A DNA stretch of 32,230 bases from Clostridia bacterium (GTDB taxonomy: Bacteria; Bacillota; Clostridia; Oscillospirales; CAG-272): assembly GCA_017621085.1 (NCBI GenBank), contig JAGATW010000048.1, positions 1-32,230 on the forward strand, written 5' to 3'. Both the position numbers and the translations under genes were made by a program. How positions within the stretch are numbered: the stretch's first letter is position 1; each line of letters begins with the position of its first letter. Below the pieces are notes generated by a model. That model was not told where the DNA came from. It worked only from the letters and a program-made list of their open reading frames with translations, and made no database searches. Positions 16,149 through 23,898 of the stretch are shown one piece after another.

Positions 16149-17765
16149 ATGTTAAGCTTTGATAAATTTCATTTTAGTGCAAGAAGCTCATTAATTGCCT
16201 TTGCAAGGGTTAATGAAAATGTAATTTTACATTCACTCCACAATGGTGGAATGGTGCCACTTATGGAGCTTGGCTTTGATGAAGAGGTAAAGGAAACAAT
16301 TTTACCTTGGGAGCTACAGCTAAGCACAAGCAAGCAAACACATAAAATTTGCTTATTTGGTAAGGACGGTGTATGCTTTGCAGGTAAGGGAAGCTCACCA
16401 AGCTTAAAGTATATCTATATGCAGGGCTTTTATAAAGCAAACTATATCTATGAGGAATGTAACCTTGTAAAAATATGCGACTGCTTTACAAATACCTTTC
16501 ACATCTTTAAAATTCACAAGGGTAAGGTAGTAATTGACACACAAGATAGCGAAAGAAGAATATATAAGGAATCCATAAAAATTACTGTTTTGCCCGACGA
16601 AAACGGAGAATATGAGTTTACCGTAAGAGTAAGCACAAGCGAAAGCTCCGTATATACAGACTTAACCTACAATGAATATTTAGAAAACAGAAAAACCGAA
16701 TATCTTGCATGGGAAGAGCAAATGAAGTGCAAAAATGAATATGAAAAAGCTTGCGCATACATCTTGTGGAGCAATATCATATCAAATGAGGGCTACTACG
16801 ATAAGGACGCAATTGTAATGAGTAAGTCAGGCATGTGTAAGCTATGGTCTTGGGATAATACCTTTAATGCCCTTGATTTAGCCGATAAGGACTTTGAGCT
16901 TTCATATAATCAATTGATATACCCATATAGACATATGGATATGCACGGCAGAACTCCAGATACAGTGACCACAGTAAATATGGAAAGAGCCTTTGTAAAG
17001 CCACCAATTCAAGGCTGGATTTACAAGCAGCTTGTAAAAAGAAACAAAAAATATGAAGATATAGAAATAGTAGACCAGCTCTATTACTATATGAAAAAGA
17101 ACACAGATTGGTGGCTAAACTATCGTGGCAATACCCCCTGCTACTATCACGGTAACGATTCAGGAAACGATAACGCAACCTGCTTTGATAACACAGAAAT
17201 AATTCAGTCCCCGGACTTAATAGCATACCTGTCCGTTCAATGTGAGGTTTTGTCACAAATGGCAGAAAAGCTTAATTTGTGTACCGACACAAGAATTTAT
17301 AAAATGCTATCAGAGGAGCTTTTTGAAAAGTGCGTAACACATTTCTGGGACGGAGAAATATTTATTCGCAATGGTATGACAGAGGAAATATATAGACCTC
17401 AAAGCCTAATGCCACTTAGAATGATTGTTTTAGAGGATAAGCTCCCCAAAGATATAAGAGAATACATATTAAATAAGCTAAAAAATGATTTCTTGTGCCC
17501 GTATGGATTAGCAAGCGAGGCTAAAAATAGCCCATTCTATACAACCAATGGCTATTGGAGAGGGCCGGCATGGGGACCTGACCAAATCATATTTGGCTTA
17601 GCCCTTAGAAATATGAAGGAGTACGAATTAAGCCAACAAATTGCAGCTAACTACAAAAAGGCAATTGAAAAATCAGGCTTTTCCGAAAATCACGACCCAC
17701 TAAACGGCGATGCCTTAAAATGCAAGGCGTATAGCTGGACAGCCAACGCATATAGACTCTTATAA
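16149..17765 (+). CDS. GH63-like (alpha/alpha)6-barrel glycoside hydrolase
   Basis: The 538-residue protein has no signal peptide and is probably cytoplasmic. The N-terminal third is beta-rich; the rest is a helical barrel. Motifs typical of GH63 and related trehalase/mannosylglycerate-hydrolase-type enzymes are present: KLWSWDNTFNAL (about residue 231), SGNDNATCFD near residue 336-346, which corresponds to the usual catalytic-acid segment, GYWRGPAWGPDQ (about residue 466), and ENHDPLNG near residue 514, matching the usual base-glutamate segment. The specific substrate cannot be read from the sequence; alpha-glucosidic or glucosylglycerate-type substrates are candidates. TAGGAG precedes the ATG. 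A terminator follows at 17769. It may be read through from the pot operon or have its own promoter, which I cannot see. Confidence 0.75.
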   Translation: MLSFDKFHFSARSSLIAFARVNENVILHSLHNGGMVPLMELGFDEEVKETILPWELQLSTSKQTHKICLFGKDGVCFAGKGSSPSLKYIYMQGFYKANYIYEECNLVKICDCFTNTFHIFKIHKGKVVIDTQDSERRIYKESIKITVLPDENGEYEFTVRVSTSESSVYTDLTYNEYLENRKTEYLAWEEQMKCKNEYEKACAYILWSNIISNEGYYDKDAIVMSKSGMCKLWSWDNTFNALDLADKDFELSYNQLIYPYRHMDMHGRTPDTVTTVNMERAFVKPPIQGWIYKQLVKRNKKYEDIEIVDQLYYYMKKNTDWWLNYRGNTPCYYHGNDSGNDNATCFDNTEIIQSPDLIAYLSVQCEVLSQMAEKLNLCTDTRIYKMLSEELFEKCVTHFWDGEIFIRNGMTEEIYRPQSLMPLRMIVLEDKLPKDIREYILNKLKNDFLCPYGLASEAKNSPFYTTNGYWRGPAWGPDQIIFGLALRNMKEYELSQQIAANYKKAIEKSGFSENHDPLNGDALKCKAYSWTANAYRLL

Positions 17766-17768
17766 TGA

Positions 17769-17808
17769 AAAAAGACTTGATAAGGCAAAAACCTTATCAA
17801 GTCTTTTT
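17769..17808. terminator. bidirectional Rho-independent terminator
   Basis: AAAAAGACTTGATAAGG (17769-17785) pairs with CCTTATCAAGTCTTTTT (17792-17808) around CAAAAA. It can end both the plus-strand glycosidase transcript and the converging minus-strand XRE transcript. Confidence 0.92.
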
Positions 17809-17822
17809 GATTAAATGTCAGC

Positions 17823-18071
17823 TTATAATTGCTCTATATCAAAATTTTCCCAGTTAAAGATTTCATCGTTAAAAAATTCAGTAATTGTCATGTTAAAGCC
17901 CTTAGCAAGTAAAATTATAGTACTTAATGTAACAGTTTTGTTTCTGCCATTCATAATACATTGCATACTGCCGTGCTGTATCCCTGATTCTTGTTCAAGA
18001 CGATATTGGGACATGTTTTTTTCTTTTAATAGCTTAGAAATTCTGTGTGCCACAGCGTTATTTACAGTCAT
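17823..18071 (-). CDS. small XRE/Cro-type HTH transcriptional regulator
   Basis: The 82-residue protein is nearly all a helix-turn-helix domain: NAVAHRISKLLKEKNMSQYRLEQESGIQHGSMQCIMNGR is the classic XRE layout (helix 1, then MSQYRLEQESG as helix 2, and HGSMQCIMNGR as the recognition helix), followed by a fourth helix with LLAKGFNMTITEFFND. I use the ATG at 18071 because GAGGTG lies about 4 bases upstream; a second in-frame ATG at 18083 overlaps that ribosome site. Two related palindromes lie upstream (18092-18107, 18145-18154), one of them covering its own predicted start site, suggesting autoregulation. It is divergent from the membrane protein at 18315. Confidence 0.85.
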   Translation of the reverse strand: MTVNNAVAHRISKLLKEKNMSQYRLEQESGIQHGSMQCIMNGRNKTVTLSTIILLAKGFNMTITEFFNDEIFNWENFDIEQL

Positions 18072-18091
18072 ACCACACCTCATACAAAAAA

Positions 18092-18107
18092 TAGGTAGTC
18101 TTACCTA
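18092..18107. promoter_or_regulatory. operator 1 for the XRE regulator (candidate)
   Basis: TAGGTA-GTCT-TACCTA is an inverted repeat with 6-bp arms directly downstream of the minus-strand -10 hexamer, so a bound protein would block transcription of the XRE gene. Its right part belongs to the 12-bp direct repeat TACCTACATATT shared with operator 2. Confidence 0.6.
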
Positions 18108-18108
18108 C

Positions 18109-18136
18109 ATATTATTGTACAGATATTCTATGTAAA
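18109..18136 (-). promoter_or_regulatory. promoter of the XRE regulator gene
   Basis: On the minus strand TTTACA (18131-18136) and TAATAT (18109-18114) are spaced by 16 bp. Initiation would fall near 18102, inside operator 1. Hexamers are not perfect consensus, so this is a moderate call. Confidence 0.5.
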
Positions 18137-18144
18137 AAATAAGA

Positions 18145-18154
18145 AGGTATACCT
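18145..18154. promoter_or_regulatory. operator 2 for the XRE regulator (candidate)
   Basis: AGGTATACCT is a perfect 10-bp palindrome sharing the AGGTA/TACCT half-sites of operator 1, without the 4-bp spacer, and the 12-bp direct repeat TACCTACATATT (18150-18161). It lies upstream of both divergent promoters, about 12 bp from the plus-strand -35 at 18166. Confidence 0.5.
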
Positions 18155-18165
18155 ACATATTTATA

Positions 18166-18194
18166 TTGACATTGCAATATAACTGTGTTATACT
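18166..18194 (+). promoter_or_regulatory. promoter of the membrane protein gene at 18315
   Basis: TTGACA at 18166-18171 and TATACT at 18189-18194 are spaced by 17 bp. It leaves a leader of about 115 nt, for which I see no recognised riboswitch. Confidence 0.8.
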
Positions 18195-18314
18195 AAAAGT
18201 AGCATAGTTTAAAGAAACAGTTCAAGAAAATGTAAGATTTATATTTATGGCTAAAAACTCAAATTATCTTTACTATTATTTACATTATGCTATAAAATTA
18301 AAGGAGAAAAAATA

Positions 18315-18800
18315 ATGAAGCAAGTAATTCAAAATGAAAAATATGGCACCATTGAGTTTACAGAGGGTAACCTTATAGGTAATCGAACAATAAGCATAAA
18401 TGGGGAACTGCTTTCAAAAAAATCAAACAAAAAATTTCAAATGAATGATGGAACAATAGTTGAAGTTAAGGGCGGTGTGTTTACAGGCATCAAGCTTCAA
18501 ATCAACAATGACGAAATCAAATTATCTAATTCATTAACATGGTATGAGATAGCAATTCTTATAGCAGGCTTTGTGTTTTTAATGGTATGGAGCAATAGCG
18601 TAGCTCTTTGTTCAATTATTCCTATGATTGGTGGAGCAATTGGTGGTGCCTTGTACGCACTATCTGCTGTGCTAGGCTTTAGCTTTTCTAGTAAGCAAAA
18701 AAGCCCATTAATTAAAATTGCTATTTCACTATGCTCAGTTGTAGTAGGTCTTGCTATATGTACACTTTTAGGAGTGCTTTTAGTAATGGCAATTGCATAA
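18315..18800 (+). CDS. hypothetical membrane protein, regulated by neighbouring XRE protein (inferred)
   Basis: I do not recognise this 161-residue protein. Residues 1-70 are soluble and beta-rich (GTIEFTEGNLIGNRTISINGE, then VEVKGGVFTGIKLQINNDEIKL), suggesting a small beta-sandwich or barrel on the cytoplasmic side. Hydrophobic segments follow at about residues 77-95, 97-120 and 132-160, the middle one with the glycine-rich stretch IGGAIGGALYALSAVLG. AAGGAG at 18301-18306 sets the start. Its promoter is divergent from the small XRE gene and shares operator-like palindromes with it, so the pair probably forms one regulatory unit. Function is unknown. Confidence 0.75.
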   Translation: MKQVIQNEKYGTIEFTEGNLIGNRTISINGELLSKKSNKKFQMNDGTIVEVKGGVFTGIKLQINNDEIKLSNSLTWYEIAILIAGFVFLMVWSNSVALCSIIPMIGGAIGGALYALSAVLGFSFSSKQKSPLIKIAISLCSVVVGLAICTLLGVLLVMAIA

Positions 18801-18822
18801 TTACATAAAACAACTAGAATAT

Positions 18823-18855
18823 GGGAGACAGGAGTCAATTTCTTGTCTCCTTGTT
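18823..18855 (+). terminator. weak terminator hairpin after the membrane protein gene
   Basis: GGAGACA (18824-18830) pairs with TGTCTCC (18844-18850) across a 13-base loop, followed by TTGTT. The short T-run makes termination efficiency uncertain. Confidence 0.45.
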
Positions 18856-18885
18856 AACATTTTATATCAATAAAAAGTTAACATC

Positions 18886-18914
18886 TTGCTTTTATTATTA
18901 TTTCGTGTTATAAT
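18886..18914 (+). promoter_or_regulatory. promoter of the 7TM-LuxR regulator gene
   Basis: TTGCTT at 18886-18891 and TATAAT at 18909-18914 are spaced by 17 bp. Upstream lie two direct copies of GTTAACAT at 18853-18860 and 18877-18884, 24 bp apart, the second touching the -35. Confidence 0.72.
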
Positions 18915-18947
18915 AAAATATCAATCTTAGTAAAGGAGTCAAGGTAT

Positions 18948-19898
18948 ATGGTTATTGCGTACAGCTTTATTTTTGTCTTATCCCTATTGTTACCCATAGG
19001 CTACTACTTTTTTGTACGAAAAGACCAAAAAGAGCCATGGCTCCTTGTTTTATTTATAGCTGTGTGCGTGGTAAATCTTGGCTATTTACTTTTATCCCTT
19101 TCAAAAACAGTAGAGTTTGCTCTTTTTGCAAATAAAATAGTATATTTTGGTCAAGTGCTTGTTCCACTTTGTATGTTTATGTTAATTTCTAAATTGTCAG
19201 GCTTCACATATAAAAAATGGGTAAATTATACTCTTATAGGCATAGGAATATTAATGTTTTCATTAGTGCTTACCACAGGACATCTAGATTGGTATTATAA
19301 GAGTGTAGAGCTAATTTATGTAGACGGCGCAGCTAAGCTTGTAAAGGAATACGGCTTTTTACATCCAACAAATCTTATATATGTTCTTGGGTATTTTGTT
19401 GCTATGATAGCTGTAACAAGCGTATCTATTAAGAAAAACAAGGGCAAATCCCAAAAGTTAGTTGGCTTAATGCTAGTGGTAGTTTTTGGTAATATAGGTA
19501 TGTGGATTGTAGAAAAGCTCATAACGTGGAATTTTGAATTTCTTTCCGTTTCATATCTAATGAGCGAGCTTGTGTTCTTTTTCGTATATTGGATGCTTCA
19601 GGACTATATACACAAAAACGACGTACCTGTGGCTGAGAAAAGGGTTTCAGTTATATTTATTGACTCAACTAACCGTGCAGAAAAAGTAAAGCAAATTATA
19701 AGCACCTTACCAAACGGAACAACGCTGACCTCAAGACAAATGGATATTCTTGAAGGAATTCTTGCAGGCAAAAGCCGAAAGGAAATAGCAATTGACCTTC
19801 ATTTATCAGAGAATACTGTAAAAATGCACACAACCTCACTATATAAAATACTGAAGGTTTCAAGCCGAGAAGAAATTTTTGAACTGTTTGCTAAATAG
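18948..19898 (+). CDS. membrane-embedded LuxR-type transcriptional regulator (7TM sensor + HTH)
   Basis: The 316-residue protein couples an N-terminal membrane domain of about seven hydrophobic segments (residues 3 to 216) to a cytoplasmic C-terminal LuxR/FixJ-type HTH at residues about 260-316, with LTSRQMDILEGILAGKSRKEIA and LSENTVKMHTTSLYKIL forming the four-helix DNA-binding unit. The membrane part resembles the 7TM module found at the N-terminus of some histidine kinases (FVRKDQKEPWLLVLF and the GHLDWYYKS extracellular loop are suggestive). No receiver domain is present, so it is likely a one-component receptor acting directly on DNA from the membrane. AAAGGAG at 18932 sets the start. 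The large surface protein gene lies directly downstream. Confidence 0.85.
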   Translation: MVIAYSFIFVLSLLLPIGYYFFVRKDQKEPWLLVLFIAVCVVNLGYLLLSLSKTVEFALFANKIVYFGQVLVPLCMFMLISKLSGFTYKKWVNYTLIGIGILMFSLVLTTGHLDWYYKSVELIYVDGAAKLVKEYGFLHPTNLIYVLGYFVAMIAVTSVSIKKNKGKSQKLVGLMLVVVFGNIGMWIVEKLITWNFEFLSVSYLMSELVFFFVYWMLQDYIHKNDVPVAEKRVSVIFIDSTNRAEKVKQIISTLPNGTTLTSRQMDILEGILAGKSRKEIAIDLHLSENTVKMHTTSLYKILKVSSREEIFELFAK

Positions 19899-19928
19899 AC
19901 GACCATAGACACGTGGTCGTCTTTTTTT
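19898..19928 (+). terminator. Rho-independent terminator after the LuxR gene
   Basis: GACGACCA (19898-19905) pairs with TGGTCGTC (19914-19921) around TAGACACG, followed by seven T residues. It includes the last base of the regulator's stop codon and isolates it from the downstream surface protein gene. Confidence 0.92.
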
Positions 19929-19945
19929 GCGCAGTTTTTTTGGAT

Positions 19946-20012
19946 ACACCCTAAAAACACCCCTGTTACACCCAAAAAACACACTCGCGTGCGCGCACAA
20001 GTATGGTACAAT
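19946..20012 (+). promoter_or_regulatory. activator-type promoter with 11-bp-phased ACACCC repeats
   Basis: ACACCC occurs at 19946, 19957 and 19968, with a degenerate ACACAC at 19979: four copies at an exact 11-bp period, so all face the same side of the helix. A -10-like TACAAT is at 20007-20012, but the position for a -35 (19984-19989) reads CTCGCG and matches nothing. This is the layout of an activator-dependent promoter. A perfect inverted repeat AAAAGTAT-GAA-ATACTTTT (20020-20038) follows at the expected transcription start. Confidence 0.6.
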
Positions 20013-20098
20013 TGAATTGAAAAGTATGAAATACTTTTTAAATTCGACACAGCTACGCTGACTTGACGGCTTCTGTGCAAGAAAAGGAGAAAAAGACA

Positions 20099-23000
20099 AT
20101 GAAAAAACAATTTAACTCAAAGCTAATGTCATTTTTGCTTGTGCTAATAATGGTACTTGCAATTATTCCCTTAGCATCAATTTCGGTTCTTGCGTATTCG
20201 GGAACGTTAGAAAATGTACAGGAAAATGACGGTGTTCTTACTTGGGACGCTTTTCCGGGCGCAGCAGAGTATGAATATTCATTTGGTCCCGGTGGAGGCT
20301 TTCTTGATGAGCCAAAGCTTGAATTAGAGCATATGGCAAAGACCTTTCACTTGCAAACCGGTGAATATAATTATAGCATCTATGCTGTAGATGAATACGG
20401 AACTCAAATTTCTGAAGCAATAGTGGGAACCTATAGCTATACAAACACACAAACACCACTTGATACACCAACAAACCTTGTATGGAATCATACAGTTGCA
20501 AGCTGGGATTCTGTCGAGGGTGCAGAGTATTATATTCTACTCATTTATGAATATAGAGATGGCAACTATAGCCTTGTGACCTATCAAGGTCAATATGTAT
20601 ATGATGGAACATCCTTTGATATGGGAAAAAGATTTGAAGCAGATAAAACCTATTGCTTTGACGTTAAGGCTTGTGCTAGCTATAGCGATTTAGATCATGT
20701 AGATAGCGCATATGCAAGAAGCTCAAATCACACCTTTGAAAGCGTTGTACCATCATTAACAAACGTAGCAATTGAAAATGGTAAGCTTTCCTTTGATAAT
20801 GTTGCTGGAGCATATCAGTATGAGGTTCTAATAGCACATATTGGAGGATATAGCGAAGCATTACCAATTAACTTGTATGAATTGTGTTCAGCAAATAGCC
20901 TTGAAAATGGCACCTATGATATAACTATAAAGGTGTTTAACGAGAACAAAGAGCCGTTAGTGCCAATATATATCTATGAGGATTGGGAATACGATAGCTC
21001 ACAGGCACCGTCAAAGCTAACAGGAACGCTTGAAATCACAGGAACATTAAAGGTGGGTCAAACTCTTACAGCCACCTTGAAGGACACAAACAATACAGGA
21101 ACCTTAACATACAACTGGTATCGTAGCGACCCATATGTAGGTTGGGTTTTACTTCAATCATCTATAAATAATACCTTTGTTATCACAGATGCGTGTGCAA
21201 ATAAGCAAATAAGCGTTGTTGCGTATAGTGACAATGAGCTTTCACAGGTGGAAAGTGAAAACACAGGTATAATTGCTGAGGAAGATAAGGCTGAAATTCT
21301 TAATGGTACAGTTGAAATAATCGGAAGCTTAAAGTATGGTGAAACCTTAACTGCCAATGTTACAAGCAACAACTCAGGAAATTTAAGCTACCAATGGAAA
21401 AGAAGTGGTGTTGATATTGTGGGCGCAAACTCACCAACCTACACACTTACTGTTGATGATATTAATAATGTTATAAGAGTTGTAGTAACAAGTAGCGTTG
21501 AAACAGGTAGCATTGCAAGTAATGCTACATCATTAATTGAAAAAGCAGATGGACCTTTAGCACCATCAGGAATTACATCAACCAATTGCACAAGCAAATC
21601 AAATAATGACGGAACAATTAGTGGTGTAACAGCTGATATGGAATACAAGCTTGAAAATGGAGAATGGAAGAATATTAGCTCTACTACAATAAGCAACCTT
21701 TCAAACGGAGCTTACTATGTAAGAGTAAAAGAAACAGCCACACATAAAGCAAGCGAAAATACAAAGGTTGTAATAAACGAATACATAGCTACCATTTACA
21801 ACGTTTCCTTTGATAGCAATGGTGGTACAGGTAATATGAGCCCTGTGCCCGTTGAGGAAAATGAAGCATATAATCTACCATCCTGTGACTTCTTAGCACC
21901 TGAAGATTGTGAATTTAAGTGCTGGAGCGTAAATGGAGTAGAAAAAGCTGTTGGAAGCTCAATTACAATTACAGAAAACACAACTATTACTGCAATTTGG
22001 CAAGCCTCACCAATCAAAAAGGTAGTAATAACAGGTATGCCTGAGTTGATAGTTGGTAATAATATCCCGGTAGACAAAAGCTACATTATTTTGCCAAATA
22101 ACGCAAAATATGAGGTGCTTGGTGTTGGTTGGTATGACTACATTGATGAAAGCTGGGTCGGCTCAGAGGATAAATTTATTGTCGGTCACTCATATCAATT
22201 TAGTGTTGAGCTTTTACCAAAGGATGGATACCAATTTGCAGGAAATGGTGAAATAGAGGCAACCATTAACGGAAATCCGGCAGAGGTATATAAAAACGGA
22301 AACAGAATAATGGTAAATCTTCTTGTTGGCACTCCAATTTCTTACACCGTAAGCTTTGATGGTAATGGTGGTAGTGGAAGCATGGAATCCATCGAGGTAG
22401 GTGGAAACTATGTATTACCGGAGTGTGGATTTACACCACCTGAAGGCAAGGTATTTGATTATTGGTCAGTTACAGGCGCAGGCACTAAAGCACCTGGTCA
22501 AGCTATAATAATAACAGAGGACACCACCATAATTGCATATTGGAAGGAAGCTACTACTTTCTATAACATATCCTTTGAAAAGGGCGAGTATGGTGAAGGA
22601 AGCAAGCCAAATGAGGTTGTAGAAGCAGGAACCGAATATACAATTCCACAAAACCCATTTACCCAAAAGAGCAAATACTATATATTCAAGGGTTGGCTTG
22701 TAAATGACACCTTAAGAAATCCCGGAGATAAATATGTAATACTTAGTGATGTTACATTTACAGCTGTATGGACACATAAGTGCGTACCTGATATAGTTGT
22801 GGGTACAAGCGCAAGCTGTGCAACAGAAACTGACGGAAAGCAAACCTACTATCATTGTGAGGAATGTGGTAAAAACTATTCTGACGAAAATGGTGAAAAC
22901 GAGATAAACGGCATTATTGAAAATTGGGGTGTAATTTCTTATAGCCATAATTTCACAGGCGAAATCGTTAATGTTAACGCAAGCGTTCACGGATATAAGT

Positions 23001-23839
23001 GCGTAAATGCAGATTGCCAAAAGATTGGAAACAACGAGGAGCACGTATTTAACGAATTAGGCTTTGATGCTGAAGTTCACTGGAATAGTTGTGAGTGTGG
23101 AGCTATTGGCAATACTCAAAGCCATAGTAGCAAGGAAAAAATAACAGGTCAAGGAGCTTCATGTACCGTTGACGGATGGAATGATTGTTACCTATGCGAA
23201 TGTGGAAATTATTTTGCAGACGAAGCATGCACATCAATAATAGCTGACTACGAGGCTTGGAAAACAAAAGAAGGCAAAATAATAGCAGAGCACAATTATG
23301 GCACTCTTATTTCAGAAGCTCCAAGTGAGCATACAAAGGATGAGCTTAAAGCAGGTATGATGGCTCACTACAAATGCTCAGTATGTAATGCCTTCTTTGA
23401 TGAGGACCAAAACGAGGTTAGTGAAAGTGACCTTGTAATCCCGGCACCACAGCACGCATACAGTAATTTGGAAAAAGATAGCAATAATCACTGGAACGAG
23501 TGTGAGTGTGGAGCTAAATCAAACACAGCATCACATCAGGATAGCGATAATAACGGAAAGTGTGACACCTGTGAATACACAATGGAAACACCAACTCCGG
23601 ATTCAACACCAAACACAGGCACAAATCCTGACCCGGAACCAAACCCAGACCCAACACCAGACCCAACACCAAATCCAAATGAGCCAAACGAGGCTGAAAA
23701 GGGACTTGGCACAGGTGCAATTGTAGGTATTGTAATTGGTTCAGTCCTAATAGTTGGTATAGGCGCATTTGCTCTTATTTGGTTCGTAATCAAGAAAAAG
23801 ACATTTGCAGACCTTGTATTAATATTTAAAAAGAAATAA
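20099..23839 (+). CDS. large repeat-containing cell-surface protein
   Basis: The 1246-residue protein has a signal peptide (residues 1-32). Fn3/Ig-like sandwiches follow (about 35-300), then two bacterial Ig-like repeats of the form GxLxxGxTLTAxxxxxxGxLxYxW (about 306-390 and 400-475). Three InlB-type B-repeats come next (starting at about 567, 749 and 821; YNVSFDSNGGTG is a typical opening). About 270 residues with paired cysteines follow (CEECGKNY, CKCVNADC-like, CECGA, CSVC, CDTCEY), including two copies of HWNxCECGA at about 994 and 1131. A Pro/Asp-rich spacer (about 1165-1205) and a C-terminal TM helix (about 1208-1230) with lysines anchor it to the membrane; no LPXTG is seen. The ATG at 20099 is set by AAAGGAG. 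Probably an adhesin or cell-envelope ligand binder; ligand unknown. Confidence 0.9.
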   Translation: MKKQFNSKLMSFLLVLIMVLAIIPLASISVLAYSGTLENVQENDGVLTWDAFPGAAEYEYSFGPGGGFLDEPKLELEHMAKTFHLQTGEYNYSIYAVDEYGTQISEAIVGTYSYTNTQTPLDTPTNLVWNHTVASWDSVEGAEYYILLIYEYRDGNYSLVTYQGQYVYDGTSFDMGKRFEADKTYCFDVKACASYSDLDHVDSAYARSSNHTFESVVPSLTNVAIENGKLSFDNVAGAYQYEVLIAHIGGYSEALPINLYELCSANSLENGTYDITIKVFNENKEPLVPIYIYEDWEYDSSQAPSKLTGTLEITGTLKVGQTLTATLKDTNNTGTLTYNWYRSDPYVGWVLLQSSINNTFVITDACANKQISVVAYSDNELSQVESENTGIIAEEDKAEILNGTVEIIGSLKYGETLTANVTSNNSGNLSYQWKRSGVDIVGANSPTYTLTVDDINNVIRVVVTSSVETGSIASNATSLIEKADGPLAPSGITSTNCTSKSNNDGTISGVTADMEYKLENGEWKNISSTTISNLSNGAYYVRVKETATHKASENTKVVINEYIATIYNVSFDSNGGTGNMSPVPVEENEAYNLPSCDFLAPEDCEFKCWSVNGVEKAVGSSITITENTTITAIWQASPIKKVVITGMPELIVGNNIPVDKSYIILPNNAKYEVLGVGWYDYIDESWVGSEDKFIVGHSYQFSVELLPKDGYQFAGNGEIEATINGNPAEVYKNGNRIMVNLLVGTPISYTVSFDGNGGSGSMESIEVGGNYVLPECGFTPPEGKVFDYWSVTGAGTKAPGQAIIITEDTTIIAYWKEATTFYNISFEKGEYGEGSKPNEVVEAGTEYTIPQNPFTQKSKYYIFKGWLVNDTLRNPGDKYVILSDVTFTAVWTHKCVPDIVVGTSASCATETDGKQTYYHCEECGKNYSDENGENEINGIIENWGVISYSHNFTGEIVNVNASVHGYKCVNADCQKIGNNEEHVFNELGFDAEVHWNSCECGAIGNTQSHSSKEKITGQGASCTVDGWNDCYLCECGNYFADEACTSIIADYEAWKTKEGKIIAEHNYGTLISEAPSEHTKDELKAGMMAHYKCSVCNAFFDEDQNEVSESDLVIPAPQHAYSNLEKDSNNHWNECECGAKSNTASHQDSDNNGKCDTCEYTMETPTPDSTPNTGTNPDPEPNPDPTPDPTPNPNEPNEAEKGLGTGAIVGIVIGSVLIVGIGAFALIWFVIKKKTFADLVLIFKKK

Positions 23840-23854
23840 TTGCAACAAATAATT

Positions 23855-23886
23855 AAAAAATGGTGAGCCGAGGCTCACCATTTTTT
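23855..23886. terminator. bidirectional Rho-independent terminator
   Basis: AAAAAATGGTGAGC (23855-23868) pairs with GCTCACCATTTTTT (23873-23886) around CGAG. It can end both the surface-protein transcript and the converging minus-strand membrane-protein transcript. Confidence 0.93.
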
Positions 23887-23898
23887 ACATTTATTATT

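Noticed and set aside
17815-18135. 106-codon plus-strand frame over the XRE gene
   Set aside because: Antisense shadow of a clear XRE helix-turn-helix gene; no ribosome site.
20063-20098. Upstream TTG start for the large surface protein
   Set aside because: It would put a charged stretch before the signal peptide; AAAGGAG at 20083-20089 points to the ATG at 20099.
23620-23690. Short tandem repeats considered as a CRISPR-like or minisatellite array
   Set aside because: They encode the Asp-Pro-rich stalk in frame; unit length is irregular and there are no spacers.
23502-23768. Frames made of Gln/Thr or Leu/Gly repeats at the end of the surface protein gene
   Set aside because: They are alternate-frame readings of the Pro/Asp-rich spacer repeat and carry no start signals.
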